Of a stretch of DNA of 64,000 bases, positions 53,992 through 63,531 are shown one piece after another. The translations under genes and the position numbers were made by a program. Positions within the stretch are counted from its first letter, which is position 1. Every line of letters begins with the position of its first letter. Source of the stretch: Acidiluteibacter sp963716125 (GTDB taxonomy: Bacteria > Bacteroidota > Bacteroidia > Flavobacteriales_E > Vicingaceae). The stretch lies in NCBI GenBank assembly GCA_963716125.1, contig OY970294.1:1364001-1428000 (forward strand), in the 5' to 3' direction. The notes below the pieces were generated by a model. That model saw nothing but the letters and a program-made list of their open reading frames with translations. It searched no databases and was not told the origin of the DNA.

Positions 53992-54978
53992 ATGAGCAAA
54001 GAACAAAAATCGAGCAAGGCAAAGAGAGCCTACAATAAAATTTTTGCTGCTGATGTAGACAAAGGTTTATCTCAAACACCTAAGAAACTAAATTCTAAGT
54101 ATTTTTATAATAAAAAGGGAGATAAACTTTTTCAAAAAATTATGAAAATGGAGGAGTATTATTTGACTTCTGCGGAGTTTGAAATTTTTTCTATGCAAAA
54201 AGAGAAAATTTTTGGTAAAATTAAAGAGGATAAAAAGCCTTTTCAACTAATTGAGTTTGGCGTAGGTGATGGATATAAAACAAAGATTTTATTGAAATAT
54301 TTATTGCAGCAAGAAGCTCAATTTGAATATATTCCTATTGATATTTCAAAAAATGTTTTAAAACAATTACAAAAAAGTTTGGCTTCCGAATTACCTGATT
54401 TGATTGTAAAGCCGATGGAAATGGATTATTTTAAAGCATTAGAAAGTTTAAAATCCAATAATGAACGAAAAATCGTACTTTTTCTAGGCTCTAATATTGG
54501 AAATTTTAATAAGGATGATGCACCTAAATTTTTAGCTGAGATTTCTGAGCGACTAAATCCTAATGATTTATTTTTGATGGGAGTTGATTTAAAAAAAGAT
54601 CCACATATCATTTTAGATGCTTACAATGACAAAAATGGAATCACTAAGGCATTTAATATAAATTTATTATCAAGAATTAATGAAGATTTAGATGCAGATT
54701 TTGATATTTTTAATTTTGATCATTTTCCCATTTACAATCCTGTGACTGGAACCACTAAAAGTTATTTAATAAGTAAACGAAATCAAGTTATTACAATTGG
54801 AGCTCTTGAAAAACAATTTCAATTTGAGGCAGGTGAGCCTATAGATATGGAAACATCTCAAAAATATAGTATAAAGGAAATTGAAAGTTTAGCAAAACAA
54901 TCCAACTTTGAAGTTGTTAAACATTTTTACGACTGTAAGCATTACTTTGCTGATACGCTTTGGACGGTTACGAAGTAA
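53992..54978 (+). CDS. egtD: L-histidine N(alpha)-methyltransferase EgtD
   Basis: 328 residues from the ATG at 53992. The start MSKEQKSSKAKRAYNKIFAA leads into KYFYNKKGDKLFQKIMKMEE and YYLTSAEFEI; LIEFGVGDGYKTKILL is the SAM site and LGSNIGNF and DLKKDP are conserved in the family. It trimethylates histidine to hercynine, the EgtB substrate. Middle gene of a three-gene unit with a DUF427 protein 20 bp downstream. Confidence 0.93.
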   Translation: MSKEQKSSKAKRAYNKIFAADVDKGLSQTPKKLNSKYFYNKKGDKLFQKIMKMEEYYLTSAEFEIFSMQKEKIFGKIKEDKKPFQLIEFGVGDGYKTKILLKYLLQQEAQFEYIPIDISKNVLKQLQKSLASELPDLIVKPMEMDYFKALESLKSNNERKIVLFLGSNIGNFNKDDAPKFLAEISERLNPNDLFLMGVDLKKDPHIILDAYNDKNGITKAFNINLLSRINEDLDADFDIFNFDHFPIYNPVTGTTKSYLISKRNQVITIGALEKQFQFEAGEPIDMETSQKYSIKEIESLAKQSNFEVVKHFYDCKHYFADTLWTVTK

Positions 54979-54998
54979 AAAACTAAAAAAATAAAAAT

Positions 54999-55277
54999 AT
55001 GAAGGCAATATGGAATGATAAAGTAATAGCAGAAAGTAAAGAAACAAAGGTAGTGGAAGGAAATCATTATTTTCCTGAAGATTCAATTGATAAAAAATAT
55101 TTCGAAGATTCTAAGATGCATTCATCTTGTCCTTGGAAAGGAAAAGCTTCTTATTACACCTTGAAAGTGGATGGAAAGGAAAATGTGGATGCTGCATGGT
55201 ATTATCCTAGTCCAAAAGATGCTGCAATAGAAATAAAAAATCACGTAGCTTTTTGGAAAGGAGTAGAGGTAAAATAA
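54999..55277 (+). CDS. DUF427 domain protein linked to ergothioneine genes
   Basis: 92 residues matching DUF427: MKAIWNDKVIAESKETKVVE, NHYFPEDSIDKKYF, SSCPWKGKASYYTL and VDAAWYYPSPKDAAIEIKNH VAFWKGV. The conserved TxCPWKG core is present. No function is established for the domain. It follows egtD by 20 bp, the same spacing as egtB-egtD, so it is probably in the operon; a role in ergothioneine use or repair is a guess. Confidence 0.85.
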   Translation: MKAIWNDKVIAESKETKVVEGNHYFPEDSIDKKYFEDSKMHSSCPWKGKASYYTLKVDGKENVDAAWYYPSPKDAAIEIKNHVAFWKGVEVK

Positions 55278-55279
55278 TT

Positions 55280-56092
55280 TTAGAATTTAGCTACTAGACC
55301 AATAGTAAACCTTGTAGTTTTGCCAATATTTCTGCCGTCTAAAGTATATGCCAATCCTCCAACAATACCTAAATGATTACTTAAAGGTTTGTATCCATTT
55401 ACTCCAATTCTCAAAAATCCAACGCCTAATTCTCTAAAAGTGCTTGCAGAGTCTTCATTTATTAATGGATAATCACTACCACCATCAGGTTTTAAGTATT
55501 CAACAAATAAATCGGCATAATACTTTTCTTTAGCAATTCCCAATTTTCCAACAAATTGTAGCGCATCAGTATTCGGATTATTTCTAAAACTATAACCTCC
55601 TTTAAGTAATAAAAAGTAGGCATTCTTTTCAAATTGCACCATCGCTCTAACTTCTTTTGATTCTGCTTGCTGTCCAATAGAGTTGGCACTCTCCGTTTTA
55701 TAGTCGCTCAAAGGAAACATATAACCAGCACCAATCATGAAGCGTGTTTTTACATCTAAAATACTAACTTCTAATAATTTTGCTCTTAAAAAAATAGAAG
55801 CATCTTGGAAGGCAGATTCCTGCCCACCATTTGAAATATAAGGAACTGACGCTAACACGTCCAAATAATTAGTTATTCCATGCGCCACAAATAAATTGAT
55901 ACTTTGAATATCCCTACCCAAAGTTCGAAGTCCATCTCTGCCGTAAAACTTTTTGCCTTTTTCGTAAGAATAAGATAACGCTACATCCGTTTTGCCTTTT
56001 CCTTTCATAAACCCATCTAGCATCCCTTGAGAAAAAATTAAACTACTGTATAATAATAAAATAGATGTGATAAATAATTTAATTTTCTTCAT
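55280..56092 (-). CDS. Outer-membrane beta-barrel protein, unknown function
   Basis: 270 residues with a signal peptide ending SLIFSQG. The mature protein has regular amphipathic strands (DVALSYSYEKGKKFYG, YFLLLKGGYSFRNNPN, YYADLFVEYLKPDGG) and ends in ...RFTIGLVAKF, the terminal Phe expected by the Bam machinery. Similar to putative transporter or MetA-pathway-like barrel proteins, but no specific family can be named. It abuts the DUF427 gene on the opposite strand. Confidence 0.72.
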   Translation of the reverse strand: MKKIKLFITSILLLYSSLIFSQGMLDGFMKGKGKTDVALSYSYEKGKKFYGRDGLRTLGRDIQSINLFVAHGITNYLDVLASVPYISNGGQESAFQDASIFLRAKLLEVSILDVKTRFMIGAGYMFPLSDYKTESANSIGQQAESKEVRAMVQFEKNAYFLLLKGGYSFRNNPNTDALQFVGKLGIAKEKYYADLFVEYLKPDGGSDYPLINEDSASTFRELGVGFLRIGVNGYKPLSNHLGIVGGLAYTLDGRNIGKTTRFTIGLVAKF

Positions 56093-56134
56093 TTAATTTT
56101 GGTTTTTATTTTAATAAATATTAGTTATTCATTT

Positions 56135-56165
56135 TTGTGCAAAGCATTTGATAAGGCTATCTTTG
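56135..56165 (+). promoter_or_regulatory. Complete Bacteroidota-type promoter of the PaaE-like gene
   Basis: TTG (56135-56137), 20-bp spacer, TATCTTTG (56158-56165): both elements match TTG-N17-23-TAnnTTTG. The ATG is 19 bp downstream. Confidence 0.7.
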
Positions 56166-56184
56166 TTTTATAAAACTACAAATT

Positions 56185-57249
56185 ATGAGTAAACATTTTC
56201 GTCGCCTTAAAGTCAAAAAAGTAATTAAGGAAACTACTGAAGCTGTATCTATTGTTTTTGAAATTCCACAAGAATTTAAAAATGACTTCGATTATAAATC
56301 GGGACAGTATTTGACAATCAAAGCTTTGGTTAATGGCGAAGATATACGAAGGTCTTATTCCTTATCTTCTTCTCCTGTAGTTGAAAATGATTTGAAGATA
56401 ACCTCTAAGAAAGTAGATCAAGGGAGAATGTCTCATTTTTTATACAATGCTGTTCAAGAAGGGGATGTTTTAGAAGTAATGTCACCTGATGGCAATTTTA
56501 CGATTGATATACAGCCTAGTAATCATAAAAAGTATGTCTTTTTTGCTGCAGGTAGCGGTATTACTCCTATTATTTCTTTATTAAAAACTATTGTTGAGAC
56601 AGAGGCTTATTCAGAAGTTGCTTTATATTATGGTAATAGAGATAAACAGCAGATTATATTTTATGATGAATTAAGTCGTTTAGCTTCAACTTATTCCAAT
56701 AGATTAACCGTTCAGCATATATTGAGTAAAGGGGAAATTGAAGGCGGTAGAAATAGATCTCGAATTGATAAAGTAATTGTAGATGCAGTTGCGAAAAAGA
56801 ATAAAGACAATAAGTTAATTACTGAGTATTTTATTTGTGGCCCTGAAGGCATGATTCATCAAACCAAGGATAGTTTGCTGGATGCAGGTATTGATAAAGC
56901 CCATGTTCATATTGAGTATTTCTCTAATTCTAGTGAAGATAAAGGAAAAGATACGCATTATGAAGGACATGTAAATGAAGTTACTGCAATCTTGGATGAT
57001 GTAGAACATCAATTGGTTTTGGAAGATGGTGAAACCATTTTGGAGGCTGCTGATAGAATGGGAATTGATCCTCCATATTCTTGTCAGTCAGGCGTATGTA
57101 CTACATGCAAAGCACTAGTTAAACAAGGAGACGTAGAGATGGGAGAAAGTTTTGGTTTAGATGAGGATGAAATAGCCGAAGGTTATGTCTTGACTTGTTG
57201 CAGTCGTCCTAAAAGTGCAGGAGTTATTGTTTCCTGGGATGATATTTAA
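56185..57249 (+). CDS. PaaE-like ferredoxin reductase (FAD, NAD(P)H, 2Fe-2S)
   Basis: 354 residues: a ferredoxin-NADP reductase module with FAD motif RRSYSLSSSP and NAD(P) motif FFAAGSGITPIISLL, YFICGPEGMI, then a C-terminal plant-type 2Fe-2S domain with CQSGVCTTCKALV and LTCCSRP. The layout matches PaaE, the reductase of the phenylacetyl-CoA epoxidase, but no paaABCD lies nearby. In Bacteroidota similar proteins feed other oxygenases or desaturases. Confidence 0.92.
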   Translation: MSKHFRRLKVKKVIKETTEAVSIVFEIPQEFKNDFDYKSGQYLTIKALVNGEDIRRSYSLSSSPVVENDLKITSKKVDQGRMSHFLYNAVQEGDVLEVMSPDGNFTIDIQPSNHKKYVFFAAGSGITPIISLLKTIVETEAYSEVALYYGNRDKQQIIFYDELSRLASTYSNRLTVQHILSKGEIEGGRNRSRIDKVIVDAVAKKNKDNKLITEYFICGPEGMIHQTKDSLLDAGIDKAHVHIEYFSNSSEDKGKDTHYEGHVNEVTAILDDVEHQLVLEDGETILEAADRMGIDPPYSCQSGVCTTCKALVKQGDVEMGESFGLDEDEIAEGYVLTCCSRPKSAGVIVSWDDI

Positions 57250-58478
57250 TAAAAAGAAAAAATAAATTCTACTCTTCTGTTTTCCAACCTCGAATCTTCG
57301 GAAGTATTCGCAAATAAAGGTTGTGTAGCGCCTTTTCCACTAAAAGTAAGTCGATTGGGTGCAATTCCTGAAGAAATTAGATAATTATAAATGGTCTCTG
57401 CTCTTCTTTCAGATAATCCTTGATTGTATTCATCGGTTGCTTTATTATCTGTGTGTCCAACAATTTTAACTTGCAATCTATTGTCTGCTTCTAAAAGTTC
57501 AACTAATTGATTTAAAGTAGGTCGCATGTCAGACTTTATCTGATATTTATCAGTATCATAATTGATTTTAATACTAAATCGAAATTCTTTTTCTCCTTTT
57601 TCATCGTAATTGGGTGGAATATTCCAATCAATACTTTTCGTTAAGCGTTCTAAATAAGTGATATCCGATTTTTTATTTCCTTTACTACTAAAAGATCCTG
57701 ATTTTAAGAATACTGCAGAATCATAAAAACGATCTCCAATATCTGCGATGGCTATTTTTAATTGATAAGATTGGCCTGCAATTACTTTAGCTCCTGCTTG
57801 CAAAAGTTGCGTAAATCCATCAAATTGATATTGCAAAGAACGTTCACCTCTAGCTCTATTATTTTCATATTTCATAATTTCAGACCTGCGCCAAATATCA
57901 TTTTGAATGTATAATTCACTATTTCTTCTAGCATTAATATTATCTACAGAGATAGGTGTAGAAGTATTTTTGAGAACTGCTAAATTTTTAGAATTACTCG
58001 AATCAATAGATAAAAAGAAGGCAAATACATCATTCACTCCTTTATTGACATATTCAGGATATTCTTCAGAAGCAAAGAAATATTCAAATGAAATACTATC
58101 CGAAATAGGAATAAAATCAATAATTAAAACTGCTGCATCATAACTTTTGCCTTTAGCTATTCTTTCTAGTTCTCTATCGCTTAAGTTACTACTTTCACTT
58201 CCCGAATATTCTGAATTATTAGGGCCTATGGCATCATAAATAAGTCCAGTACTCAAAACTAGTCCCTTGTTGATTACTGCGTATTTGCTAGGATCTATAA
58301 AACCACCGTAAGAAGAACGTTGACCATAGTAAGAAACATTTTTAATAATTACAGCAGCATTTTTATCAATCAAATAATCTTTTACGGTTTCTAAAGGTGT
58401 AATGGTGGTATCAAAACTCAACTGAGCTGTAGCTAAAAAGCTAGATAATAAGAATACTTTGATAAGTAATAATTTCAA
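57246..58478 (-). CDS. Choice-of-anchor-L / OmpA-domain outer-membrane protein
   Basis: 410 residues with a signal peptide ending ATAQL. The N-terminal ~250 residues contain the choice-of-anchor-L pattern: KGLVLSTGLIYDAIGPNNSE, IIDFIPISDSISFEYFFASE, NDVFAFFLS. The C-terminal OmpA-like domain has VKIVGHTDNKATDEYNQGLS, ERRAETIYNYLI and SGKGATQPLF, the peptidoglycan-binding core. It would link the outer membrane to the wall. Its end overlaps the convergent PaaE-like gene by 4 bp. Confidence 0.88.
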   Translation of the reverse strand: MKLLLIKVFLLSSFLATAQLSFDTTITPLETVKDYLIDKNAAVIIKNVSYYGQRSSYGGFIDPSKYAVINKGLVLSTGLIYDAIGPNNSEYSGSESSNLSDRELERIAKGKSYDAAVLIIDFIPISDSISFEYFFASEEYPEYVNKGVNDVFAFFLSIDSSNSKNLAVLKNTSTPISVDNINARRNSELYIQNDIWRRSEIMKYENNRARGERSLQYQFDGFTQLLQAGAKVIAGQSYQLKIAIADIGDRFYDSAVFLKSGSFSSKGNKKSDITYLERLTKSIDWNIPPNYDEKGEKEFRFSIKINYDTDKYQIKSDMRPTLNQLVELLEADNRLQVKIVGHTDNKATDEYNQGLSERRAETIYNYLISSGIAPNRLTFSGKGATQPLFANTSEDSRLENRRVEFIFSFY

Positions 58479-58609
58479 TTGTTGTCAGTTTGTTTTTCAT
58501 ATTGAACGTTACAATTTTACATAAATTATTTTTAGAAATAATTTAGCGTTGATTGTATTCAACTAATGTAGAATATCTTTTATAGATTTACAAGCCTATA
58601 ATAAATATT

Positions 58610-59681
58610 GGCTCTAGTTTAGCACTGCGTTGATAATAGTGTTTTATAGTTTGGTTGGATTTGAACAAAGCGCTCCAGAGCTCCCGCAACAACTATCTGC
58701 TTTGCGAAAGCAAGGGTAATATCCTTGTTTGATTTTATTTTTTCTTTTATAATATGCCAATTTAGGTATTGTTGCAGGTATTTAGTAGACACGCCCCAGA
58801 ATGTATTTCCAATCCACTTCTTTATTTTATTGTGCGTTGAGTTTACATGCTGTACATGAAACGCTCCTTTTACTCTTTCTCCCCTGGAAACATTTACCGG
58901 ATGAAACTCAATTTTGGTGTCTTTAGCGAAGCCTTTATAACTGTGGTGAGAATCACTACACAAAATTGTGCTCCCTTTTTTTATGCGATTGCCAATAGCA
59001 TTTTTAATATCAATCTTTCTAATCCGTCCAAGTGTAGCTACACTCAGATTTAGCATTGACTTTCTGTCTTGAGTCACGATGACCGCAACCTGATCATTGC
59101 TTACACCCCTTTTGCTTGACTTACCGCCTCTTTTCCTTGGTTCTCGATTTTTAACCTTCATCCCTTTTTCAGATTTGAGGAAAAAGGTCTCATCACTTTC
59201 TGTGATACCAATGAAGGGCTCTCCGTCATCTGCGTCAACTGAAGACAATATCTTGTGGCGCCAATCAAAGGCTGTTTTCTTATTAATACCCAAAATCGAA
59301 ACAATTTTGTCAAGACTTTTTTCTTCAACCATTAGTTTAAGATAATCAACAATCTTGTCTTTTCTTTGCAGCCCTGCCATCCAAGTACCTGTATACTCCG
59401 TAAAACTTCTTTGGCAAGACTTGCATTTGTAGCGCTGTGCTCCTTTGTCAATCCCAAAACGAACATACTTAGAATGAGAACAATGAGGACAGGCTCCGAG
59501 TTTGTTATTAAACTCATGCTGACGTGAAACAATCGCAGACAGGTTAATCTCTTTAGTTGAATCTTCAATCTCCTTCAACAAACGCTCACGTTGTTTAATT
59601 GGCAGAGAGAGTATTTGGTCTTTAAGCTTTTCTGTTTTCATACACACAATATACAAATAATAGCTGAATTAAACTAGAGCC
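58610..59681 (-). mobile_element. IS1595-superfamily insertion sequence (1072 bp)
   Basis: Terminal inverted repeats GGCTCTAGTTTA...TAAACTAGAGCC bound the element. The 8-bp flanks, TAAATATT (58602-58609) and TAAATTAT (59682-59689), agree at six of eight positions, as expected for an old duplication. It differs in ends and transposase from the other two IS types here. Confidence 0.85.
58619..59641 (-). CDS. IS1595-family transposase (second type)
   Basis: 340 residues from the ATG at 59641 (MKTEKLKDQILSLPIKQRER). A zinc ribbon (CPHCSHSKYVRFG ... YKCKSCQRSF) and HTH-like LGINKKTAFDWRHKIL precede a DDE domain with IGITESDETFF, ILCSDSHHSYKGFA and a final NWHIIKEKIK. Longer and only distantly related to the 300-residue transposase at 6.6 and 26.4 kb. 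The frame is intact. Confidence 0.88.
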   Translation of the reverse strand: MKTEKLKDQILSLPIKQRERLLKEIEDSTKEINLSAIVSRQHEFNNKLGACPHCSHSKYVRFGIDKGAQRYKCKSCQRSFTEYTGTWMAGLQRKDKIVDYLKLMVEEKSLDKIVSILGINKKTAFDWRHKILSSVDADDGEPFIGITESDETFFLKSEKGMKVKNREPRKRGGKSSKRGVSNDQVAVIVTQDRKSMLNLSVATLGRIRKIDIKNAIGNRIKKGSTILCSDSHHSYKGFAKDTKIEFHPVNVSRGERVKGAFHVQHVNSTHNKIKKWIGNTFWGVSTKYLQQYLNWHIIKEKIKSNKDITLAFAKQIVVAGALERFVQIQPNYKTLLSTQC

Positions 59682-59796
59682 TAAATTATTTTAACAATAA
59701 AGTGCTAAATTTTAAATGCTTAAGCAATCTATGTAGTTTGGATTAAATATTGATTCATCATATTTCAAAGATTATTATAGAATTAAAAATTAAAAA

Positions 59797-60627
59797 ATGA
59801 ATTATATATCAAGCAAAAACGGGAAAGAAGAAGTAAGTATTAATTATGAAGACTATGGGAGTGGACAACCTGTAATTTTAATTCATGGTTGGCCATTAAG
59901 TCAAAAAGCTTGGGAGCAGCAAGTTTGGAAAATTGTAGAAGCAGGATATAGATGTATCACCTATGATAGAAGAGGGTTTGGAGGTTCAAGCAGACCTTGG
60001 AATGGATATGATTATTCTAGTTTAGCCAGTGATTTAAATGAATTAATCAACCAATTAAAATTGAAAGACTGTGTAATTGTGGGATTTTCGATGGGAGGAG
60101 GAGAAGTAGTACGTTATTTAACAGATTTTGGAAGCAGTAAAATAGCTAAAGCCGTTTTGATTAGTTCAATAATTCCATTAGTGAAAAAGAAAGAGGACAA
60201 TCCTGATGGAGTTCCACAACAAGATTTAGATGGCATTAAGGAAGCTTTAGAAGCTGATAGAGTTGGATTCTTAAAGGAATTTCACAAAGGTTTTTATAAT
60301 GAAGACGAAAATAAAGATAAAGTGAGTGAAGCACAATTGCAGTACGATTGGTCGATAGCATCTCATGCATCACCAAGAGCAACTATAGAAACGGCCTTAG
60401 CTTGGATGAATACTGACTTTAGAAAAGAACTTAAAAATGTAGATGTACCTACTTTAATTGTTCATGGAGACGCTGATAATACAGTTCCGATTAAAACCTC
60501 TGCTGAGCAAGCTGCTAAAGGCATTAAAAATAATGAATATAAAATTATAAAGGGTGGTCCTCATGGTTTAAATGTGACTCACACCGAAGAATTAAATAAA
60601 ATTTTAATTGATTTTTTAAAGAAGTAA
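59797..60627 (+). CDS. Alpha/beta hydrolase (non-haem haloperoxidase-like)
   Basis: 276 residues of the alpha/beta-hydrolase fold: oxyanion region VILIHGWPLSQKAWEQQ, nucleophile elbow VGFSMGGGEVVRYL, catalytic Asp in LIVHGDADNTVP and His in KGGPHGLNVTH. Closest to the cofactor-free chloroperoxidase/esterase group. The substrate is not predicted. Stands alone, with a terminator shared with the next convergent gene. Confidence 0.9.
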   Translation: MNYISSKNGKEEVSINYEDYGSGQPVILIHGWPLSQKAWEQQVWKIVEAGYRCITYDRRGFGGSSRPWNGYDYSSLASDLNELINQLKLKDCVIVGFSMGGGEVVRYLTDFGSSKIAKAVLISSIIPLVKKKEDNPDGVPQQDLDGIKEALEADRVGFLKEFHKGFYNEDENKDKVSEAQLQYDWSIASHASPRATIETALAWMNTDFRKELKNVDVPTLIVHGDADNTVPIKTSAEQAAKGIKNNEYKIIKGGPHGLNVTHTEELNKILIDFLKK

Positions 60628-60647
60628 AATAGAGTTGAGATATAATT

Positions 60648-60678
60648 TTAAAAGAGAGACATTAGTCTCTCTTTTTTT
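60648..60678. terminator. Bidirectional rho-independent terminator
   Basis: AAAAGAGAGAC-ATTA-GTCTCTCTTTT stem with flanking A and T runs, between two convergent genes. Confidence 0.9.
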
Positions 60679-60680
60679 AT

Positions 60681-61259
60681 TTAATTATTTTTTGGATAAC
60701 TATAGTGACCTATAATTTTAAAATCAAACAAACAATCAGCAATCACTTGTCCTCCTCCAATATTATGAACGATTAGCGGTCGTTTTCCATCTGAGGAATT
60801 TTTATCAATCACAATTCCAATGTGGGTTAATCCATTTCCTAAACTCCAGCAAACTATATCACCACTTTGATAATCTAATGTATGATTAGTGATTTTCTTC
60901 ACTGTTCCATGTCTTGAAAAAAACACCATTAAATTGGGAACTCTTCTATGATCGATATTTTTATCCGTTGTTTTTAAGCCCCAATTTTTAGGATATAAAG
61001 AAAAATTGGTTGTCATATCTTCGTGAACTTCTTTTTGTAAATCTATGCCTATAACTCTGTAGGCACGAATAACCACATCAGTACAAACTCCTTTGCCGGC
61101 AGGCACATCTCCCATTGGGTAAGTAATAGAAAAATAGGAAGGGTCGTAAGTTACTTTTTGATTGGTGAGTGCAATAGCTGCTTTAGATAAGTTGTTTTGT
61201 GCTAAAATGCTAGCTAAGCTCAAACAAAAAACAAAAAAAAGTAGAAGTGATTTTTTCAT
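60681..61259 (-). CDS. DUF1287 secreted protein
   Basis: 192 residues with a signal peptide ending SILAQN. DUF1287 features: TYDPSYFSITYPMGDVPAGK, GVCTDVVIRAYRVIGIDLQK, WSLGNGLTHIGIVID and PLIVHNIGGGQVIAD. The Cys in GVCTDV and His in LTHIGIV are placed as in an NlpC/P60-like Cys-His active site, so cell-wall hydrolysis is possible but unproven. The ~260 bp between this gene and suhB hold no gene I can support. Confidence 0.85.
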   Translation of the reverse strand: MKKSLLLFFVFCLSLASILAQNNLSKAAIALTNQKVTYDPSYFSITYPMGDVPAGKGVCTDVVIRAYRVIGIDLQKEVHEDMTTNFSLYPKNWGLKTTDKNIDHRRVPNLMVFFSRHGTVKKITNHTLDYQSGDIVCWSLGNGLTHIGIVIDKNSSDGKRPLIVHNIGGGQVIADCLFDFKIIGHYSYPKNN

Positions 61260-61519
61260 AATTTGAGAACGGAGATTGGCTTGGATTATTTTATGATAAT
61301 TTGTCTTTCCTTTGATTCTCCTACTTCGTTCATTTCTTCACAAATGCTAGGAATTACATATCAATGTGGCGGAAAAGCTGCTATGCATGACAATTCTCAC
61401 TAAAATAAAGACTTAAAAATAATTTGTCTAACGTTTTACTGTGGCTTTACTCAATGTAAATATCTATATAATAGTACTGTATAGCCGAAATCAAATTATC
61501 AATTTTTCATTGTCAATAA

Positions 61520-62305
61520 TTACTTCATATATTGTTTGATTTTCCCTAAAAATTCATCGAAAATACCATCATTGGAGGCAACTATTTCTCTACCAAATAA
61601 GTATTTATCTCCACCATTGAAATCAGAAACCTTGCCACCAGCTTGCTGCACAATGAAAGCGCCTGCAGCTACATCCCAAGCATTGAGACTGTATTCATAA
61701 AAGCCATCCATTCTGCCACAAGCTACATAGGCTAAATCTATGGCTGCAGAACCTAATCTTCTAATTCCTCTTGTTGAGTGCATAAAATCTTTGAGTAAAT
61801 CAATGTATTCGTCTAACTTATCATAATCGTAATAAGGAAACCCAGTTGCCACTAAAGAATCTGCTAACTTTTCTGATTTTGAAACAGCTATTTTCTTTCC
61901 ATTCATAAAGGCAGAGCTGCCTTCCCAAGCATAAAAACATTCTGAATTTTGTATTTCAAATATCACTCCTAAGACAATTTCATCGTTTCGCTTTAAAGCT
62001 ATACTAATACAATAAATGGGTAAACCATGAATAAAATTGGTAGTTCCGTCTAGGGGGTCAATAATCCAATTGTAGGTTTCTCCTACTTTGCCTGAAGTTC
62101 CTTCTTCAGCAATAAAACCTGCTTCTGGTAAAAGAGCACCTAAGCCGATTACTATTTTTTTTTCGGCCGTTTTATCAACGTATGTTACCAATGAGTTTTT
62201 GGATTTTAGCTCTATATCAGTGACCTTAATTTTTTCTCTTTGAATAAATTGAGCTACTTCATTGCTTAGAGAAATTACTTCATGACAAAGATCTTCTAAA
62301 TTCAT
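61520..62305 (-). CDS. suhB: Inositol-monophosphatase family protein
   Basis: 261 residues. Metal-site motifs are complete: FIAEEGTSGK, WIIDPLDGTTNFIHGLP and YSLNAWDVAAGAFIVQQAGG. It hydrolyses inositol-1-phosphate or related sugar phosphates; in E. coli SuhB also acts in ribosomal RNA antitermination. The ATG (62305) overlaps the lgt stop by 4 bp (ATGA), so the genes are translationally coupled. Confidence 0.9.
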   Translation of the reverse strand: MNLEDLCHEVISLSNEVAQFIQREKIKVTDIELKSKNSLVTYVDKTAEKKIVIGLGALLPEAGFIAEEGTSGKVGETYNWIIDPLDGTTNFIHGLPIYCISIALKRNDEIVLGVIFEIQNSECFYAWEGSSAFMNGKKIAVSKSEKLADSLVATGFPYYDYDKLDEYIDLLKDFMHSTRGIRRLGSAAIDLAYVACGRMDGFYEYSLNAWDVAAGAFIVQQAGGKVSDFNGGDKYLFGREIVASNDGIFDEFLGKIKQYMK

Positions 62306-63476
62306 GATGTTGGAAGGTATTTATTTTTATTTTTTGAGAAATAAACAATCCCAATTATACCTGCTATAAATAGAATTACTGCAATCATTTCAGCTTGTGT
62401 AAAAGTAAATCCTGCAAAATTGTAATCCGGATTGATTCTAATTTTCTCTATAAAAAAACGTTCAACACCATTTAAAACTAAATAAGCACTAAAAACAATA
62501 CCTGGAACTACTTTTTTGCGAATACTCCAAAGAAAGCCACAAATCAGCAACGCCATAACTGTTTCATAAAAAGGAGTAGGGAAGGCGTTACCGCTGTATA
62601 TATATGTAACTCCGTGTTCTATTATTTCTACAGGTCTATTGGCTTCACCTAAATCTATTCCCAAAACATTGTTTGGATAACCATAAGCCCATGTCCAATC
62701 TGGTAAAAAACTCATCCATTGCGGTTGAGGTGCTAAATTAGGAACACCCCAATCACCGTCGCCTGCTACTTGGCAACCAATTCGTCCAATACCATATGCA
62801 GCCATTAAGCCAGGGCACAAGCATCGGTTACATGCACCCATTTTAATCCATTTTTGGTGGTATAATATAATACAGAAAAACCGCCAATAATTAAACCGCC
62901 ATATATGCTTAGACCTGAAAAGCTAGTTAATGCTCCAATTGGGTCAGCCAACAATTCATCAAGGTTTTCTAAATTGTGAAACAATTTGGCTCCTAAAATA
63001 CCTGCAACAGCCGCAATTAAAGTCACATTACTTACGTGATCGGCAGGATGCACAATTAATTCTTTTATTTTAGGAGTAGCCAGCCTATCTTTTTCAGATT
63101 CTCTATGTTTTATATAAATAGCTATGGCTGCACCAATTAAACCTCCAATAATATACCCTTTTGAAGATAAAATATAAGATGGCGGATTTTGCACAAATTC
63201 ACTGTATTCTAAAATTAAAATGGGCAATTTAAATCCTAAGAAAAAGCCAAATAATCCATTCAAAAATAAATCTTGAAAACTTGCTTTTGCACCAATAGTG
63301 ACTGATCGAGATGTAGCTTTTAAAAGGCCATTATTTTCTTTGCGCTTTAGCTCCAGAGAAAACATATATGCTGCAATAAGGAAAGATATTGCCACAAAAA
63401 ATCCAAATGAAGGAAGTGGTAAAGGTATATTGATGCCAAATAAGTCTCTAAGCGCATCGCTAATAGTTGGGTACAT
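62302..63476 (-). pseudogene. lgt: Prolipoprotein diacylglyceryl transferase, single-base frameshift
   Basis: Two frames make one ~391-residue Lgt: 62805-63476 (from MYPTISDALRDLFGINIPL through SFSGLSIYGGLIIGGF to HVTDACA) and 62302-62841 (from PGLMAAYGIGRIGCQVAGDG to the end). The lesion is at 62813-62815: the minus strand has GCCCTGG where GCCCCTGG (one more C) would read DACAPGLMAAYGIGRIG, matching the Lgt core. All other catalytic elements, including GRIGCQVAGDGDWG and RPVEIIE, are present. Lgt starts lipoprotein maturation and is essential in most Gram-negatives, so a missed C in sequencing is likely. Confidence 0.9.
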
Positions 63477-63507
63477 ATTATTGGTTTTGAGAAATAAAAT
63501 TAAAAAA

Positions 63508-63515
63508 CAAAAGTA
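63508..63515 (-). promoter_or_regulatory. Candidate -7 element of lgt-suhB
   Basis: Minus-strand TACTTTTG, exact TAnnTTTG, 31 bp before the lgt ATG. Confidence 0.4.
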
Positions 63516-63531
63516 AGGATTGATTATGACT

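Noticed and set aside
61260..61519. Short plus-strand peptide ending in CGGKAAMHDNSH
   Set aside because: No start with an upstream signal and no family; chance reading in an intergenic gap.
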